Shown: in pieces, positions 27,009 through 35,936 of the stretch
Layout: each line of letters starts with the position of its first letter
Position numbering within the stretch: position 1 is the first letter of the stretch
NCBI GenBank assembly: GCA_902799745.1
Contig: CADCBQ010000031.1
Coordinates: 1-55,834, forward strand
Length of the DNA: 55,834 nucleotides
Source: Fibrobacter succinogenes
Lineage (GTDB): Bacteria; Fibrobacterota; Fibrobacteria; Fibrobacterales; Fibrobacteraceae
Direction: 5' to 3'
Position numbers and translations under genes: made by a program
The notes under the pieces: generated by a model
The model's input: the letters and a program-made list of their open reading frames with translations, nothing else
Databases searched by the model: none
Told to the model about the DNA's origin: nothing

Positions 27009-29384
27009 ATGTCCCTTACTCGTTTGCTTCCGCTTTTGTTGCTGTTGCCGATTCTGACCTGGTCGGCCGATAGTGACAAGAATTTCAGAATCGCCCCGAC
27101 TATGTTTAAGGAAGGCGTTCTGATGGAGCCTGTCGCCAATATGGCGATTGTCAAGAAGGAATCTATGATATTGTCGGAATCTCCGATGGTTCCTCTCCGT
27201 CCGAATATCATGTTTATGCGTCACAAGAAGGGCCCGAAGGAATATCTTTGGTTCTCCGGTCCGATCAATGTCAAGAATTTTGAAAAACTCCATGCTTTTA
27301 GCTTGACGGAAAATTACCTGAAACCGGCAGAAGTCATGTTGATGCGTTTCTACGGTTCTCAGACTTCTAGAGCTTTCCAGGACGAAGCGGACATCTATTT
27401 CGATAAGGAATATCTCTATTCTCCTCGTGTTCCTAAACTCTATTTCAAGAAGAATGGACAGTGGCAGATGATCCAGGAAACGGAACGCCCGGGAATTCTT
27501 TCGATTCAGTCCGATATTAAGGGACTCGATGCCGTGTCGATTTCTGTTCCGATGAAAGAGGTTCCGGCCTTGGTGTATCCGTTGAACCCGGGGATGTATG
27601 CTTTCTCGTTGTCTGCTCCGGGCTACTTACCGTATGTCGATGCCGTTTCTGTTTCGGGTGGCACCTTGACTGAACTTAAACCGCAATTGCCGGTTGTAGA
27701 TACGGCCTCAAAGGTCAAGGCTACGACTTCTGTCACTATGCAAGCCGTTGATCTTGCTAAGACTCTTGAAGAAGCAGAACGCCTGTTCGATATTTTGACC
27801 CGCGATGTGCAGACATCGGTTGAAAAGGTCGATACCAACGAATTTGGCAAGATTTACCCGCAAATCCGCAAACCTTTGTATCTTGGCGTTGCTGCTGACG
27901 ATAGTGCCTATATTAAGTATCGTAAACGCTTTGAAGGCAAACGTGATGAGGCAAAGCTCTACTGGCGTATGAACCGAATGGGTTCTGCAAGTGTTGTGAA
28001 TGTTGCTCTCCGCCGTAAACTCGATAGTCTGCAGGCTCTTCCGCACCGTGTGTCGCTCGTGGCATCATCGGTTGAAGCGGTCTATGACGAAAACCGTTGC
28101 GAAGAAGTAATTGATTCTGCGGCTACTTTGGAAGCGGCTAGACAGGATTCCATTGCAAAGGCTGCTGCGGCTAAGGCGGTAAAAAAGGATTCTACGGTTA
28201 AGGATTCTGCCGCTGCGGCACCGGTACAGACTGCAGCTCCTGCTCCTAAGACGAAGAAAGTGTGCCCCATGGCTGCCGTTCGCTTGACTTTTGGCAAGAA
28301 AGGGGAGCGCTACGATGTTTCTTGGGTGGGTAATGCCGAAGGTTATACTCCGGATTCCTTGTACGCTCTGTTGACGTCTGGAACTTCTACCAGAGCGTTT
28401 ATCTCTATTGAAAGGAATAAGCCGGTGTGGATTTACCATGAAGGCGAATTGAAAGGCCGTCACCATTATCGTTATGAAAAAATCGAACTGGAAGTAAAAG
28501 AAAGGCAGCTTGCTTGCCGTGGCGCCTTTGAACTTCCGTCGTATATTTATGATGATATCGAAGTTCAGGAATGGCTGAATCGTCCGCCTGAGGAAGCTCC
28601 CCGTAAGGTTCAGGAACCTAGCGCCAAGATGATGAGAGTTGACGATAGCGGCGTAACGCTCGATGTATCGATGAAGGTCCCGCGTGTCGTTCGCGACAGG
28701 GACCGCGGTACGGTTGCCTTGATTGATTCGGGTTCCTTCCGCTATAAGGGTAAGGTGGTTTCGCTGTCTCCGTTTGCGATTCATACTACCGAAGTAACGC
28801 AGCAGTTCTTTAAGGACGTCATGGGCAAGGTTGATTCGACGAAGCGTATTCAGGATCGTTCTACGTTCACGGGCCCGCGTCATCCGGTTCATAACATTAC
28901 ATGGAACGACGCCCAGGCCTTCTGTAAGGCAATCGGCGGTGATTTGCCGACTGAAGCCCAGTGGGAATTTGCCGGACGAGCCGATAACAGCGAAGGAGCC
29001 TTGTGGAATCTTGATGAAAATCCGGATCCGGGTGCTTACGCTATTTACAAGGAAAATTCCTATAGCCGTGGCAAGAAGAGCCCCGAATACGGTCCGCAAC
29101 CGGTAAGCACCAAGAAATCTAATGCCTGGGGTATCTTTGATATGTCGGGTAACGTAGCCGAATGGACGCGTGATAAGTACTTTATGTTCTCTGTTTGGGT
29201 CGAAAACTCTAACCCGACAGGCGCAATGATGGGCTCGACCAAGATTTACAAGGGTGGTTCCTGGAAAGATAAGGAATCTCTCTTGAATTTGACGGAACGC
29301 GATGATGAAGATCCTCGCTACTGGTCTGATTGGATTGGCTTCCGTTGCGCATTCCCTAGAGATGTATTTGAAGGTCAAAAGTAA
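27009..29384 (+). CDS. Exported protein with C-terminal SUMF1/formylglycine-generating-enzyme-like domain
   Basis: This 791-residue protein has AGGAG before the ATG and signal peptide MSLTRLLPLLLLLPILTWSA. Residues about 20-230 form a beta-rich domain with a PEGA-like stretch (PLNPGMYAFSLSAPGYLPY). A helical part follows (about 235-370), then an Ala/Lys/Asp linker with an AAAAPVQTAAPAPK segment near 400-420. The SUMF1 domain (about 570-785) has IHTTEVTQQFF, HPVHNITWNDAQAFCKA, LPTEAQWEFAGRA, FDMSGNVAEWT and YKGGSW. The catalytic cysteine pair of true formylglycine enzymes is not evident, so it may be structural. T9SS proteins GldJ/GldK share this fold, but the neighbouring gene is not gldL-like. 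Coupled to the next gene by TAATG. Confidence 0.75.
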   Translation: MSLTRLLPLLLLLPILTWSADSDKNFRIAPTMFKEGVLMEPVANMAIVKKESMILSESPMVPLRPNIMFMRHKKGPKEYLWFSGPINVKNFEKLHAFSLTENYLKPAEVMLMRFYGSQTSRAFQDEADIYFDKEYLYSPRVPKLYFKKNGQWQMIQETERPGILSIQSDIKGLDAVSISVPMKEVPALVYPLNPGMYAFSLSAPGYLPYVDAVSVSGGTLTELKPQLPVVDTASKVKATTSVTMQAVDLAKTLEEAERLFDILTRDVQTSVEKVDTNEFGKIYPQIRKPLYLGVAADDSAYIKYRKRFEGKRDEAKLYWRMNRMGSASVVNVALRRKLDSLQALPHRVSLVASSVEAVYDENRCEEVIDSAATLEAARQDSIAKAAAAKAVKKDSTVKDSAAAAPVQTAAPAPKTKKVCPMAAVRLTFGKKGERYDVSWVGNAEGYTPDSLYALLTSGTSTRAFISIERNKPVWIYHEGELKGRHHYRYEKIELEVKERQLACRGAFELPSYIYDDIEVQEWLNRPPEEAPRKVQEPSAKMMRVDDSGVTLDVSMKVPRVVRDRDRGTVALIDSGSFRYKGKVVSLSPFAIHTTEVTQQFFKDVMGKVDSTKRIQDRSTFTGPRHPVHNITWNDAQAFCKAIGGDLPTEAQWEFAGRADNSEGALWNLDENPDPGAYAIYKENSYSRGKKSPEYGPQPVSTKKSNAWGIFDMSGNVAEWTRDKYFMFSVWVENSNPTGAMMGSTKIYKGGSWKDKESLLNLTERDDEDPRYWSDWIGFRCAFPRDVFEGQK

Positions 29385-29986
29385 TGTCTGATAAGGTCGT
29401 TGAACCCGTGAAAGGCGCACGCGAAATGCGTCTTTTTAAAAAGTTGACAGCAATTCCTTATTTGCTGGTCATTGTGGCTTTGCTCCTCCCGTTGGCGAAC
29501 GTGTCTTGCGCCGATAAAGATGTCATTGCCGAACCGACTCTTTACGAACTTGCCTCGGGGCTTGATCTGGAACAGGAACTTAAGGAGCCTGCTTTGGGAA
29601 TCCTGAAAAAGATGGAGACCGGAAACCCGAGCGCTATTGAAAAGTTTAGACAGACCATGCCGCATTTCCCGAAAATGGAACCGGTGCCGTTCCTGTACGT
29701 GATTCTTGCGGGCGCGGTCATTGCGGGCTTGTTCGCGTTTATTACACCGCTAGGTTCCATTACCATGGGTATGCTTACGATGGTGTCGATGTGGTTCTTC
29801 CTTTCAAAGCTTGGGCAGATCAGCTCGATAATGGGAGTGCCGTTGATCAAGGTGGAACCGGGTATTGGAATTCATGCGGCATCGTTTCTGATTCTAATTG
29901 GAACCGCGATGAATATTGCCAGTATCATTCGCCCGATTGTAGATGAAATCAAGGCGAAACGCGCCGCGAAAAAGAAAGCGCAATAA
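29384..29986 (+). CDS. Membrane protein of unknown function
   Basis: This 200-residue protein has an N-terminal helix (LTAIPYLLVIVALLLPLANV), then a soluble segment of about 70 residues outside the membrane. At least three further hydrophobic segments follow (FLYVILAGAVIAGLFAFITP, ITMGMLTMVSMWFFL, ASFLILIGTAMNIASII). The tail is strongly basic (KAKRAAKKKAQ), cytoplasmic by the positive-inside rule. Its ATG overlaps the stop of the SUMF1-domain gene, so the two products probably act together. I recognise no family. Confidence 0.65.
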   Translation: MSDKVVEPVKGAREMRLFKKLTAIPYLLVIVALLLPLANVSCADKDVIAEPTLYELASGLDLEQELKEPALGILKKMETGNPSAIEKFRQTMPHFPKMEPVPFLYVILAGAVIAGLFAFITPLGSITMGMLTMVSMWFFLSKLGQISSIMGVPLIKVEPGIGIHAASFLILIGTAMNIASIIRPIVDEIKAKRAAKKKAQ

Positions 29987-30010
29987 GAAAGAAAAAAGCG
30001 GCAAACCCGC

Positions 30011-30093
30011 TAATGAGAAATGTGGAATGTGAAATGTGAGATGAGCGATTACCCATCTCACATTTTTCATTAAACATTACACATTGTTATGCA
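30011..30093. repeat. Palindromic intergenic element of 7-nt units (copy A)
   Basis: The left arm reads as successive 7-mers TAATGAG AAATGTG and then GAATGTG AAATGTG, AGATGAG. After a short spacer the right arm carries the complementary 7-mers CATCTCA CATTTTT and CATTAAA CATTACA. The whole forms a long imperfect hairpin between the convergent ends of the membrane protein gene and ychF, where it may also serve as a terminator. A second element of the same design is at 41024. Confidence 0.7.
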
Positions 30094-31191
30094 TTACACG
30101 TTGAAGAGGAAGTACATGATGTCGCCATCCTGTACCACGTAGTCCTTACCTTCGGTACGGACGAGGCCTGCTTCCTTGGCGGCGTTCCAGCTGCCGTGCT
30201 TCAGGAAGTCTTCGTAGCTCAAGGTTTCGGCGCGGATGAAGCCGCGTTCGAAGTCGGTGTGAATCACGCCGGCGCACTGCGGAGCCTTGTAGCCAGCATG
30301 GAACGTCCAGGCGCGGCATTCCTTTTCGCCGGCGGTAAAGAAGGTGCGCAGACCGAGGATTTCGTAACCCTTGCGCACCACGGCGTCGAGGCCCGATTCC
30401 TTCATGCCGAGTTCCTTGAGGAATTCAGCCTTGTCGGCGCTCTCCATGGCAGAGAGTTCTTCTTCGATCTTGCCGCTGATCATGATGACTTCGTGACCGT
30501 TCTTGGCGGCGTATTCCTTCAGCTGATCCACGTAGGCATTGCCGGTGAGAATGTCGTCTTCCTTCACGTTGGCGCAGTAGAAGAGCGGCTTTGCGGTGAG
30601 GAGGGCGAGGTCCTTCACGATGAGTTCCATTTCTTCGCTGTCGTGCATCACGGTGCGGGCGGCCTTGCCTTCCTGGAAGGCGTCGCGGAGCTTTTCGCAA
30701 GCGGCGAGGCGGGCCTTGGCTTCGGCACCACCCATGCGGGCGGCCTTGGCTTCGGTAGCGAGGCGCTTTTCGACAGAGTCGAGGTCCTTCAAAATCAGTT
30801 CGGTTTCGATGATTTCTACGTCGCGGACCGGATCCACGGAACCGTGGACGTGCACGATGTTTTCGTCGTCGAAGCAGCGGATGACTTCCATGATGGCTTC
30901 GCATTCACGGATGTGGGTCAGGAACTGGTTGCCGAGGCCTTCGCCCTGGGCGGCACCCTTTACAAGACCTGCAATGTCCACAAATTCTGTAACGGCGGGA
31001 ACGATGGATTTCGGGTTGTAGACCTTGACCAGTTCGTCGAGGCGGCTGTCCGGCACGCTCACCATGCCCACGTTCGGTTCGATGGTGCAGAACGGATAGT
31101 TGGCTGCTTCTGCGCCGGCGTTTGTGATGGCGTTAAAGATGGTGGACTTGCCCACATTGGGGAGGCCTACGATTCCGCATTTAAAACCCAT
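30094..31191 (-). CDS. ychF: Obg-family ATPase YchF
   Basis: This 365-residue protein is the standard family length. G1 is GLPNVGKST near the N-terminus (MGFKCGIVGLPNVGKST). PFCTIEPNVGMV and FVDIAGLVKGAAQGEGLGNQFL are characteristic of YchF/OLA1, and the C-terminal TGS domain has LRTFFTAGEKECRAWTF and GVIHTDFERGFIRAETLSY. It binds ATP rather than GTP and associates with ribosomes and stress responses. GGAG lies before the ATG. The gene is convergent with the membrane protein gene and divergent from the MATE transporter. Confidence 0.97.
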   Translation of the reverse strand: MGFKCGIVGLPNVGKSTIFNAITNAGAEAANYPFCTIEPNVGMVSVPDSRLDELVKVYNPKSIVPAVTEFVDIAGLVKGAAQGEGLGNQFLTHIRECEAIMEVIRCFDDENIVHVHGSVDPVRDVEIIETELILKDLDSVEKRLATEAKAARMGGAEAKARLAACEKLRDAFQEGKAARTVMHDSEEMELIVKDLALLTAKPLFYCANVKEDDILTGNAYVDQLKEYAAKNGHEVIMISGKIEEELSAMESADKAEFLKELGMKESGLDAVVRKGYEILGLRTFFTAGEKECRAWTFHAGYKAPQCAGVIHTDFERGFIRAETLSYEDFLKHGSWNAAKEAGLVRTEGKDYVVQDGDIMYFLFNV

Positions 31192-31314
31192 GATAATCTC
31201 CAGTTTTGGCGGCTACATATCTGTAGCTTGTTTTTTTTGCGATGTAAAGGTAGAAAAATGCCCTTGTAGGTGGCTGCGTGAAAATCTAAATTTACGCCCG
31301 TTTTTAAGGTGTGT

Positions 31315-32652
31315 ATGGCAAAGACCAATGTAGATATGTTAAATGGCCCCCTGGGTAGAAAAATCCTGTGGTTTGCCATTCCGATTGCCTTGAGCAGCAT
31401 TTTTCAGCAACTGTTCAATTTGACGGACATTGCCGTAGTGGGACAGTTCGCCGGTGACAAGGCTTTGGCGGCGGTCGGTGCGAACACCTTCGTTATCAAT
31501 TTACTCATCAACCTTTTTGTGGGTATTTCGGTCGGGGCGAACGTGGTTGTCGCCAACTCCATTGGTGAACGCAGTTACCGCTCTGTGACCCGCAGTGTAC
31601 ATACCTCGGTGATGGTGTCGTTCTTTAGCGGAATTTTTCTTTCATTCGTGGGTGTTTTTTTTGCGCGTCCGATTCTTTCTGCGATTTCGACTCCGTCTGA
31701 TATTTTAGACGATGCTGTTTTGTACCTGCAAATTTATTTTGCGGGAATGCCCTTTGCCATGGTCTACAACTTTATCGCGGCGATTTTACGCGGCAAGGGC
31801 GATACAAAACGCCCGCTCTATGTACTCATGGTGGCTGGTGCCGTAAATGTGGTGCTGAACTTGATTCTGGTGGCAGGCTTTGGCTTGGGCGTGTCGGGGG
31901 TTGCGATTGCAACAGTCTTTGCCAATGCAATTAGTGGCGTTACTTTGTTCTATTTCTTGCTGCACGAGGTGGGGCCCTTTAAGCTGGAATTCTGGAAACT
32001 GCGAATTACGCCGCTATTCTTGAGCCGCATTATGCGAGTGGGGCTTCCGTCGGGACTTCGCGGTGTCGTGTTTTCGTTTAGCAATGTGTGCTTGCAGTCG
32101 GCTATCAATAGCCTCGGTTCTTTGACTGTGGCGGCGTCTGCCGCGGCGCTCAATTATGAATTCGTGGTGTATTACTGGCTGAGTTCCTTTTCCCAGGCTT
32201 GCGTCACCTTTGTCGGGCAAAACTTTGGTGCAAAGAATATGGAACGCTGCCGCCGCACGGTTCGCTGGACGCTTCTGTTGGGCAGCTCTTCTACAATTGT
32301 GTTGAGTGCGCTTTGCTGCGTATTTGCTTATCCGTTGCTTTCCGTATTTACTTCGAATTCTGAAATCATTGAAATTGCGTCTATCCGCATGTATGTGGTG
32401 GTCGGACTTTTGGCGATCAATGTGTTCCTGGACGTGTTTTCCGGGGCGCTTTCCGGAATGGGCAAATCGCTTTCTCCGGCGCTTACCTGCATGGCGGGGG
32501 TGTGCGGTTTTCGCATCTTATGGGTGATTTTCGTGTTTCCTAGGTACAAATCCTTTGCTTCGCTTATGGTTGTTTACCCGATAAGCTGGGTTCTTACGAT
32601 TTCTGTGATTGTCGGAATCTATTTCTACCATGTGAAGCGGATTAAGTTTTAG
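31315..32652 (+). CDS. MATE-family efflux transporter
   Basis: The protein has about 445 residues from the ATG at 31315 (AAGG lies 5 nt upstream; an in-frame GTG at 31309 falls within the ribosome-binding region and is less likely). It begins MAKTNVDMLNGPLGRKILWFAIP, a typical MATE start. GALSGMGKSL and the FYFLLHEV helix join regularly spaced hydrophobic segments compatible with 12 membrane helices. It should export cationic or aromatic compounds using a Na+ or H+ gradient. The substrate cannot be read from sequence. It stands alone, between ychF (divergent) and a lipoprotein gene. Confidence 0.93.
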   Translation: MAKTNVDMLNGPLGRKILWFAIPIALSSIFQQLFNLTDIAVVGQFAGDKALAAVGANTFVINLLINLFVGISVGANVVVANSIGERSYRSVTRSVHTSVMVSFFSGIFLSFVGVFFARPILSAISTPSDILDDAVLYLQIYFAGMPFAMVYNFIAAILRGKGDTKRPLYVLMVAGAVNVVLNLILVAGFGLGVSGVAIATVFANAISGVTLFYFLLHEVGPFKLEFWKLRITPLFLSRIMRVGLPSGLRGVVFSFSNVCLQSAINSLGSLTVAASAAALNYEFVVYYWLSSFSQACVTFVGQNFGAKNMERCRRTVRWTLLLGSSSTIVLSALCCVFAYPLLSVFTSNSEIIEIASIRMYVVVGLLAINVFLDVFSGALSGMGKSLSPALTCMAGVCGFRILWVIFVFPRYKSFASLMVVYPISWVLTISVIVGIYFYHVKRIKF

Positions 32653-32665
32653 TATATTTCGGATA
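32653..32665 (+). promoter_or_regulatory. Putative leaderless promoter of the lipoprotein gene at 32666
   Basis: TATATT at 32653-32658, immediately after the MATE stop codon, is followed by 7 nt and the ATG. No Shine-Dalgarno is present. Confidence 0.4.
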
Positions 32666-33841
32666 ATGCGTTATTTTAGTCTTACTGCCTTATCTTTATT
32701 GTTTGCCCTTTCGGCTTGCGTTTATGAGCCGGAGCAGTTTACGGAAGATGACTCCAAGGAAAATTCCGGAACTGATATCAGTTCACTTTATGCGGTGAAC
32801 GAAGGTAAGCAAATTTGCAACCCCTCTGTCTCGCAGGATCCCGAAAATTATCCGGCTTCGATGCTCTGGCTGAATTTTGGAGGCACTCTCAAGGTTAAGG
32901 CTCCGGATTCCGTTTACACGACTTCGAAGGTGGTTCAGCATGACCGCCTTTCGGTGTCCGATACTTCGGGCAAGGTGCTCTGGTACTTGATGCGAGATAC
33001 CGAGGCGGGGGATTGCCAGTTCCAGGATCCGGAATGGAGCACGCACCCGAATTTTATCGTGGCACTCCGTGCGTTTGATTCCAAGGGAAGTAAGGCTTGT
33101 GAAAATCTCGATTACGGCGTGTTTGCCGTTCGTATGGCCGACAAGAAGAAGTTCTTCTTCTACGACAAGGACATGAGCGAATTTGCAACGCCGCACCTGT
33201 GGGTGAATCCCGATGCGGTGCGTGATTCTTCGGCAGATGATTCCAAGATCGAAGGGTTCTTCGGCACCAATGAGGTGCGCCTTGTTTATGTGAACAAGAA
33301 AGATCAAATCGTGTTTGTCGATTTTGCGAATGGCGGAAAAGAAAAAGCGGTGACACTTAAGGTCCCCTCGGGTGTCGATGGCTGGATGATGGACAGCCCC
33401 ATGATTTCGCCGGATGGCAAGTATGTGGTCTACAACATGATTAATTCCTCGATGACGGGTTGGAAGTCCTTTATTCAGGAACTTTCGAAAAATGCAACGC
33501 CGGTTGAAATTGAAAAACTTACGGGCATGATGTCCGAACCGGTTCAGCCGCGCTGGTTTAGCTTTGCGGATCGCCTGTTCGTGGTGTGGACTGAATTCCC
33601 GCAGGGGTCTCAGTTTGTGAACAAGAACGACTTGTCCGAAGTGTCGGTGCAAGACGGTAGCGCCGGCCGCACGGCGATGCGTGAAATTAGACTTTCTGCA
33701 AATGCTCCTGCAGACTTGGCCTTCGAATGGTTGGATAATGTGAAGGAAATCGCTCCGATCCCGATGATCGGTGGCCGTTCTCCCGATGGCTTCTATTTGG
33801 CGACTGGTACAAACTTGGGCTTTTTGCTGAAACTCCCGTGA
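32666..33841 (+). CDS. Lipoprotein with TolB/PD40-like repeats
   Basis: This 391-residue protein has a signal peptide ending in lipobox ALSAC (Cys18). A low-complexity acidic stretch (TEDDSKENSGTD) follows. The mature domain has strands with the PD40-like motif ISPDGKYVVYNM (about 250-260) and a C-terminal GGRSPDGFYLATGT, both typical of beta-propeller blades. It is probably a surface or periplasmic propeller that binds protein or carbohydrate. The next gene starts 8 nt after its stop, so the two form an operon. Confidence 0.6.
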   Translation: MRYFSLTALSLLFALSACVYEPEQFTEDDSKENSGTDISSLYAVNEGKQICNPSVSQDPENYPASMLWLNFGGTLKVKAPDSVYTTSKVVQHDRLSVSDTSGKVLWYLMRDTEAGDCQFQDPEWSTHPNFIVALRAFDSKGSKACENLDYGVFAVRMADKKKFFFYDKDMSEFATPHLWVNPDAVRDSSADDSKIEGFFGTNEVRLVYVNKKDQIVFVDFANGGKEKAVTLKVPSGVDGWMMDSPMISPDGKYVVYNMINSSMTGWKSFIQELSKNATPVEIEKLTGMMSEPVQPRWFSFADRLFVVWTEFPQGSQFVNKNDLSEVSVQDGSAGRTAMREIRLSANAPADLAFEWLDNVKEIAPIPMIGGRSPDGFYLATGTNLGFLLKLP

Positions 33842-33849
33842 GGTGAATC

Positions 33850-34980
33850 ATGAAGAAGAACTTTATTTATAGCTCTTTTGCGGGTGTCGGCATTTGTGTA
33901 GCGGCGGTGGCTGCGTTCTTTTGCGGTATGTATGCTCCGGTCGAAGTTTCTACTCCGTGGCAGTCCATTGGTGGCTGCGGCGCAGGCGGTTCCGGTGGCG
34001 GTTCCGGCGACGGTATCAAGTGGATTGGTCAGGGCGTTTCTGGCGGCTACCTCGAAACGGAAGTGTTCACCAAGTACAGTGTGGGCCAGAATTTTTCGGG
34101 TGTCACGTTCACGCCGCATTTGTCTATCAAGCCCACTTGGTCGACCAAGCTTGGTGTCAGCATTCCCTGGATGAGTCACAGTGGTGAAGTCCAGTACCGC
34201 AGCAACCAGATTCCGGCCGACCGTACTACGGGCGGCATGGGCGATATCAGCATCGACTTTAGCAAGACTATCGGTAGCGGTGGCGCCGCATCGCTTTCTG
34301 CAAGCCTTACGATTCCGACGGGTCAGTACGATATCAAGCGCGGTACCGATGCCTCCGAAGAAATTTTGCCGAGCAGTTTCCAGAAAGGCTCGGGTCTGTA
34401 TTCGCTCACGCTTGGCTGGGATTACAGTCGCGATACCGACAAGGGAATCTGGCTGTACGGACTTAGCTACACGCATCCGTTTGCCATGCACCTGATTTCG
34501 GGTGAAAACGAATTCAACGATTCGTATTGGAAGGACATGGAACATGACGGCAAGCGTTTTGAATACCGCTTCAAGCCGTATGGTGAAAATGACCTCGGTG
34601 CTTACACGCCGCCGTCTGTCGGAGGTTCTATCGCATACGGTTACCGTGGCCGTCCGGGAATTGTGCAGAGCTTTGGCGTGAACTTCTCGGTTCCGCTCGG
34701 TGTCGCCTGGATCAATTCCGAAAAGGTCGGAACCTACGACCCGCGTCCGGACCCCGATCATCAGGCCTGGTCTGTGGCGTTTGCTTACGGCATCGAATTT
34801 TCGAATGCGGACTTCCCGGTGTTCCTTGCTGTTTCTGTGCCGCTGCACGACAAGAGCAATGCGGCTGACCCTGACGACGAATACGACGAAAGCCCCATGC
34901 GCAAGTGGGACGCCCCGGATTGGGATGACTTTGGTCAGCAGTGGACGATTGCCGTCGGTATTAAAGGAAGCTTCTTCTAG
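33850..34980 (+). CDS. Exported beta-barrel-like protein with Cys/Gly-rich N-terminus
   Basis: This 376-residue protein has GAGG before the ATG. A signal-anchor-like N-terminus (FAGVGICVAAVAAFFCG) is followed by a Gly-rich GGCGAGGSGGGSG at about 41-53. The remainder alternates in barrel-like strands (LETEVFTKYSVG, GDISIDFSKTIG, LYSLTLGWDYSR, GLSYTHPFAMHL, YGIEFSNADFPVFLAVSVP) and ends QWTIAVGIKGSFF with a terminal aromatic residue, as in outer-membrane proteins. I recognise no family. It is paired with the propeller lipoprotein upstream. Confidence 0.6.
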   Translation: MKKNFIYSSFAGVGICVAAVAAFFCGMYAPVEVSTPWQSIGGCGAGGSGGGSGDGIKWIGQGVSGGYLETEVFTKYSVGQNFSGVTFTPHLSIKPTWSTKLGVSIPWMSHSGEVQYRSNQIPADRTTGGMGDISIDFSKTIGSGGAASLSASLTIPTGQYDIKRGTDASEEILPSSFQKGSGLYSLTLGWDYSRDTDKGIWLYGLSYTHPFAMHLISGENEFNDSYWKDMEHDGKRFEYRFKPYGENDLGAYTPPSVGGSIAYGYRGRPGIVQSFGVNFSVPLGVAWINSEKVGTYDPRPDPDHQAWSVAFAYGIEFSNADFPVFLAVSVPLHDKSNAADPDDEYDESPMRKWDAPDWDDFGQQWTIAVGIKGSFF

Positions 34981-34984
34981 CTAG

Positions 34985-35890
34985 TTATGCTCGCGGGTGC
35001 GTCTTCTTGAAGGCGGCTCGCAGGCGCTCTGCATTTACATGAGTATAGACCTGAGTGGTGGAAATGTTCGAATGCCCGAGCATCTCTTTGACGCTCATGA
35101 TTTCGGCTCCGTTTTCGAGCAGGTGCGTAGCAAAGCTATGGCGGAGCACGTGCGGGCTCGCTTTACCTTCCCAGCCGATTTCTCGCAGCAGGTGCTGGAT
35201 ATCGTTTCGAAGCGTGCGCAAGCCGAAGGGCTTGCCGTCTTCGCTCAAGAATACGTAGCCCGTGGCGGTGGGCAGGTGCCCTGCCTCCAGTTGCATTTGT
35301 TTGTAACTGGCGATACGCCCGACAAAACTTTCGGTCAAGGGGACGATGCGTTCCTTGTTGCCCTTGCCAAGTACACGAACCAGAAATTCTCTTTCGTTAA
35401 TGCGGTCCCAGGTGAGCATTTGGCATTCCGAAATACGCAACCCTGAACCGTAGATGAGTTCTAGCAGAATGCGGGCGCGAACTTGCTGCAGTGTCGGCTT
35501 TTCGGGAAGTTCCGGAAATTTTTCTTCGGCCAAGTCCTTTTGCCCGAGAACATTCACCAAACGTTTGGGACGCTTGGGCATGGGGACGTTTTCAGCCGGG
35601 TTCTTTTCGGTAATCTTGCTCTTGACCAGGTACTTGCCGAAACTTTTTAAGGCGGCCAAGTGTTCGCAAATGCTCGTGGGCGCAAGTTTCTGCTTCATCT
35701 TTAAATCCCACACAAACGTCTTGACGCTCGATTCCGAGAAGGCGTTGAGCGGAAAGTTTGCCGCGCCTTCGCCGAGATGTTCGATGAACTTGGTGAGCGA
35801 CTTGCGGTAGGTGTCCACCGTGCGTGGCGAAAAACGTCGCCGGTCCGCGATGTATTGCAAATATTGCTCAATGTATTCCGAAAGATTCAT
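34985..35890 (-). CDS. Xer-type tyrosine recombinase
   Basis: This 301-residue protein has an N-terminal SAM-like DNA-binding domain (LSEYIEQYLQYIADRR) and a catalytic domain with Arg in GSGLRISE, Lys in GKGNKE, HVLRHSFATHL (His, Arg), LGHSNISTTQ (His) and the nucleophile Tyr in VYTH. That is the full R-K-H-R-H-Y set. It should resolve chromosome dimers at dif. XerC and XerD cannot be told apart here. No phage or integron context is present, so a housekeeping role is likely. The start is 46 bp from the divergent PorV-like gene. No Shine-Dalgarno is seen. Confidence 0.9.
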   Translation of the reverse strand: MNLSEYIEQYLQYIADRRRFSPRTVDTYRKSLTKFIEHLGEGAANFPLNAFSESSVKTFVWDLKMKQKLAPTSICEHLAALKSFGKYLVKSKITEKNPAENVPMPKRPKRLVNVLGQKDLAEEKFPELPEKPTLQQVRARILLELIYGSGLRISECQMLTWDRINEREFLVRVLGKGNKERIVPLTESFVGRIASYKQMQLEAGHLPTATGYVFLSEDGKPFGLRTLRNDIQHLLREIGWEGKASPHVLRHSFATHLLENGAEIMSVKEMLGHSNISTTQVYTHVNAERLRAAFKKTHPRA

Positions 35891-35936
35891 CTAAAATACT
35901 TTTTTACTGGTCTGCGAAACAAAAATAAACTATCTT

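Noticed and set aside
27009..29986. Assignment of the SUMF1-domain gene pair as gldK-gldL
   Set aside because: The downstream membrane protein lacks GldL features and no gldM/gldN follow.
34985..35890. Xer recombinase as the integrase of a mobile island
   Set aside because: Flanking genes are ordinary envelope genes and no terminal repeats were found; a housekeeping Xer is more likely.
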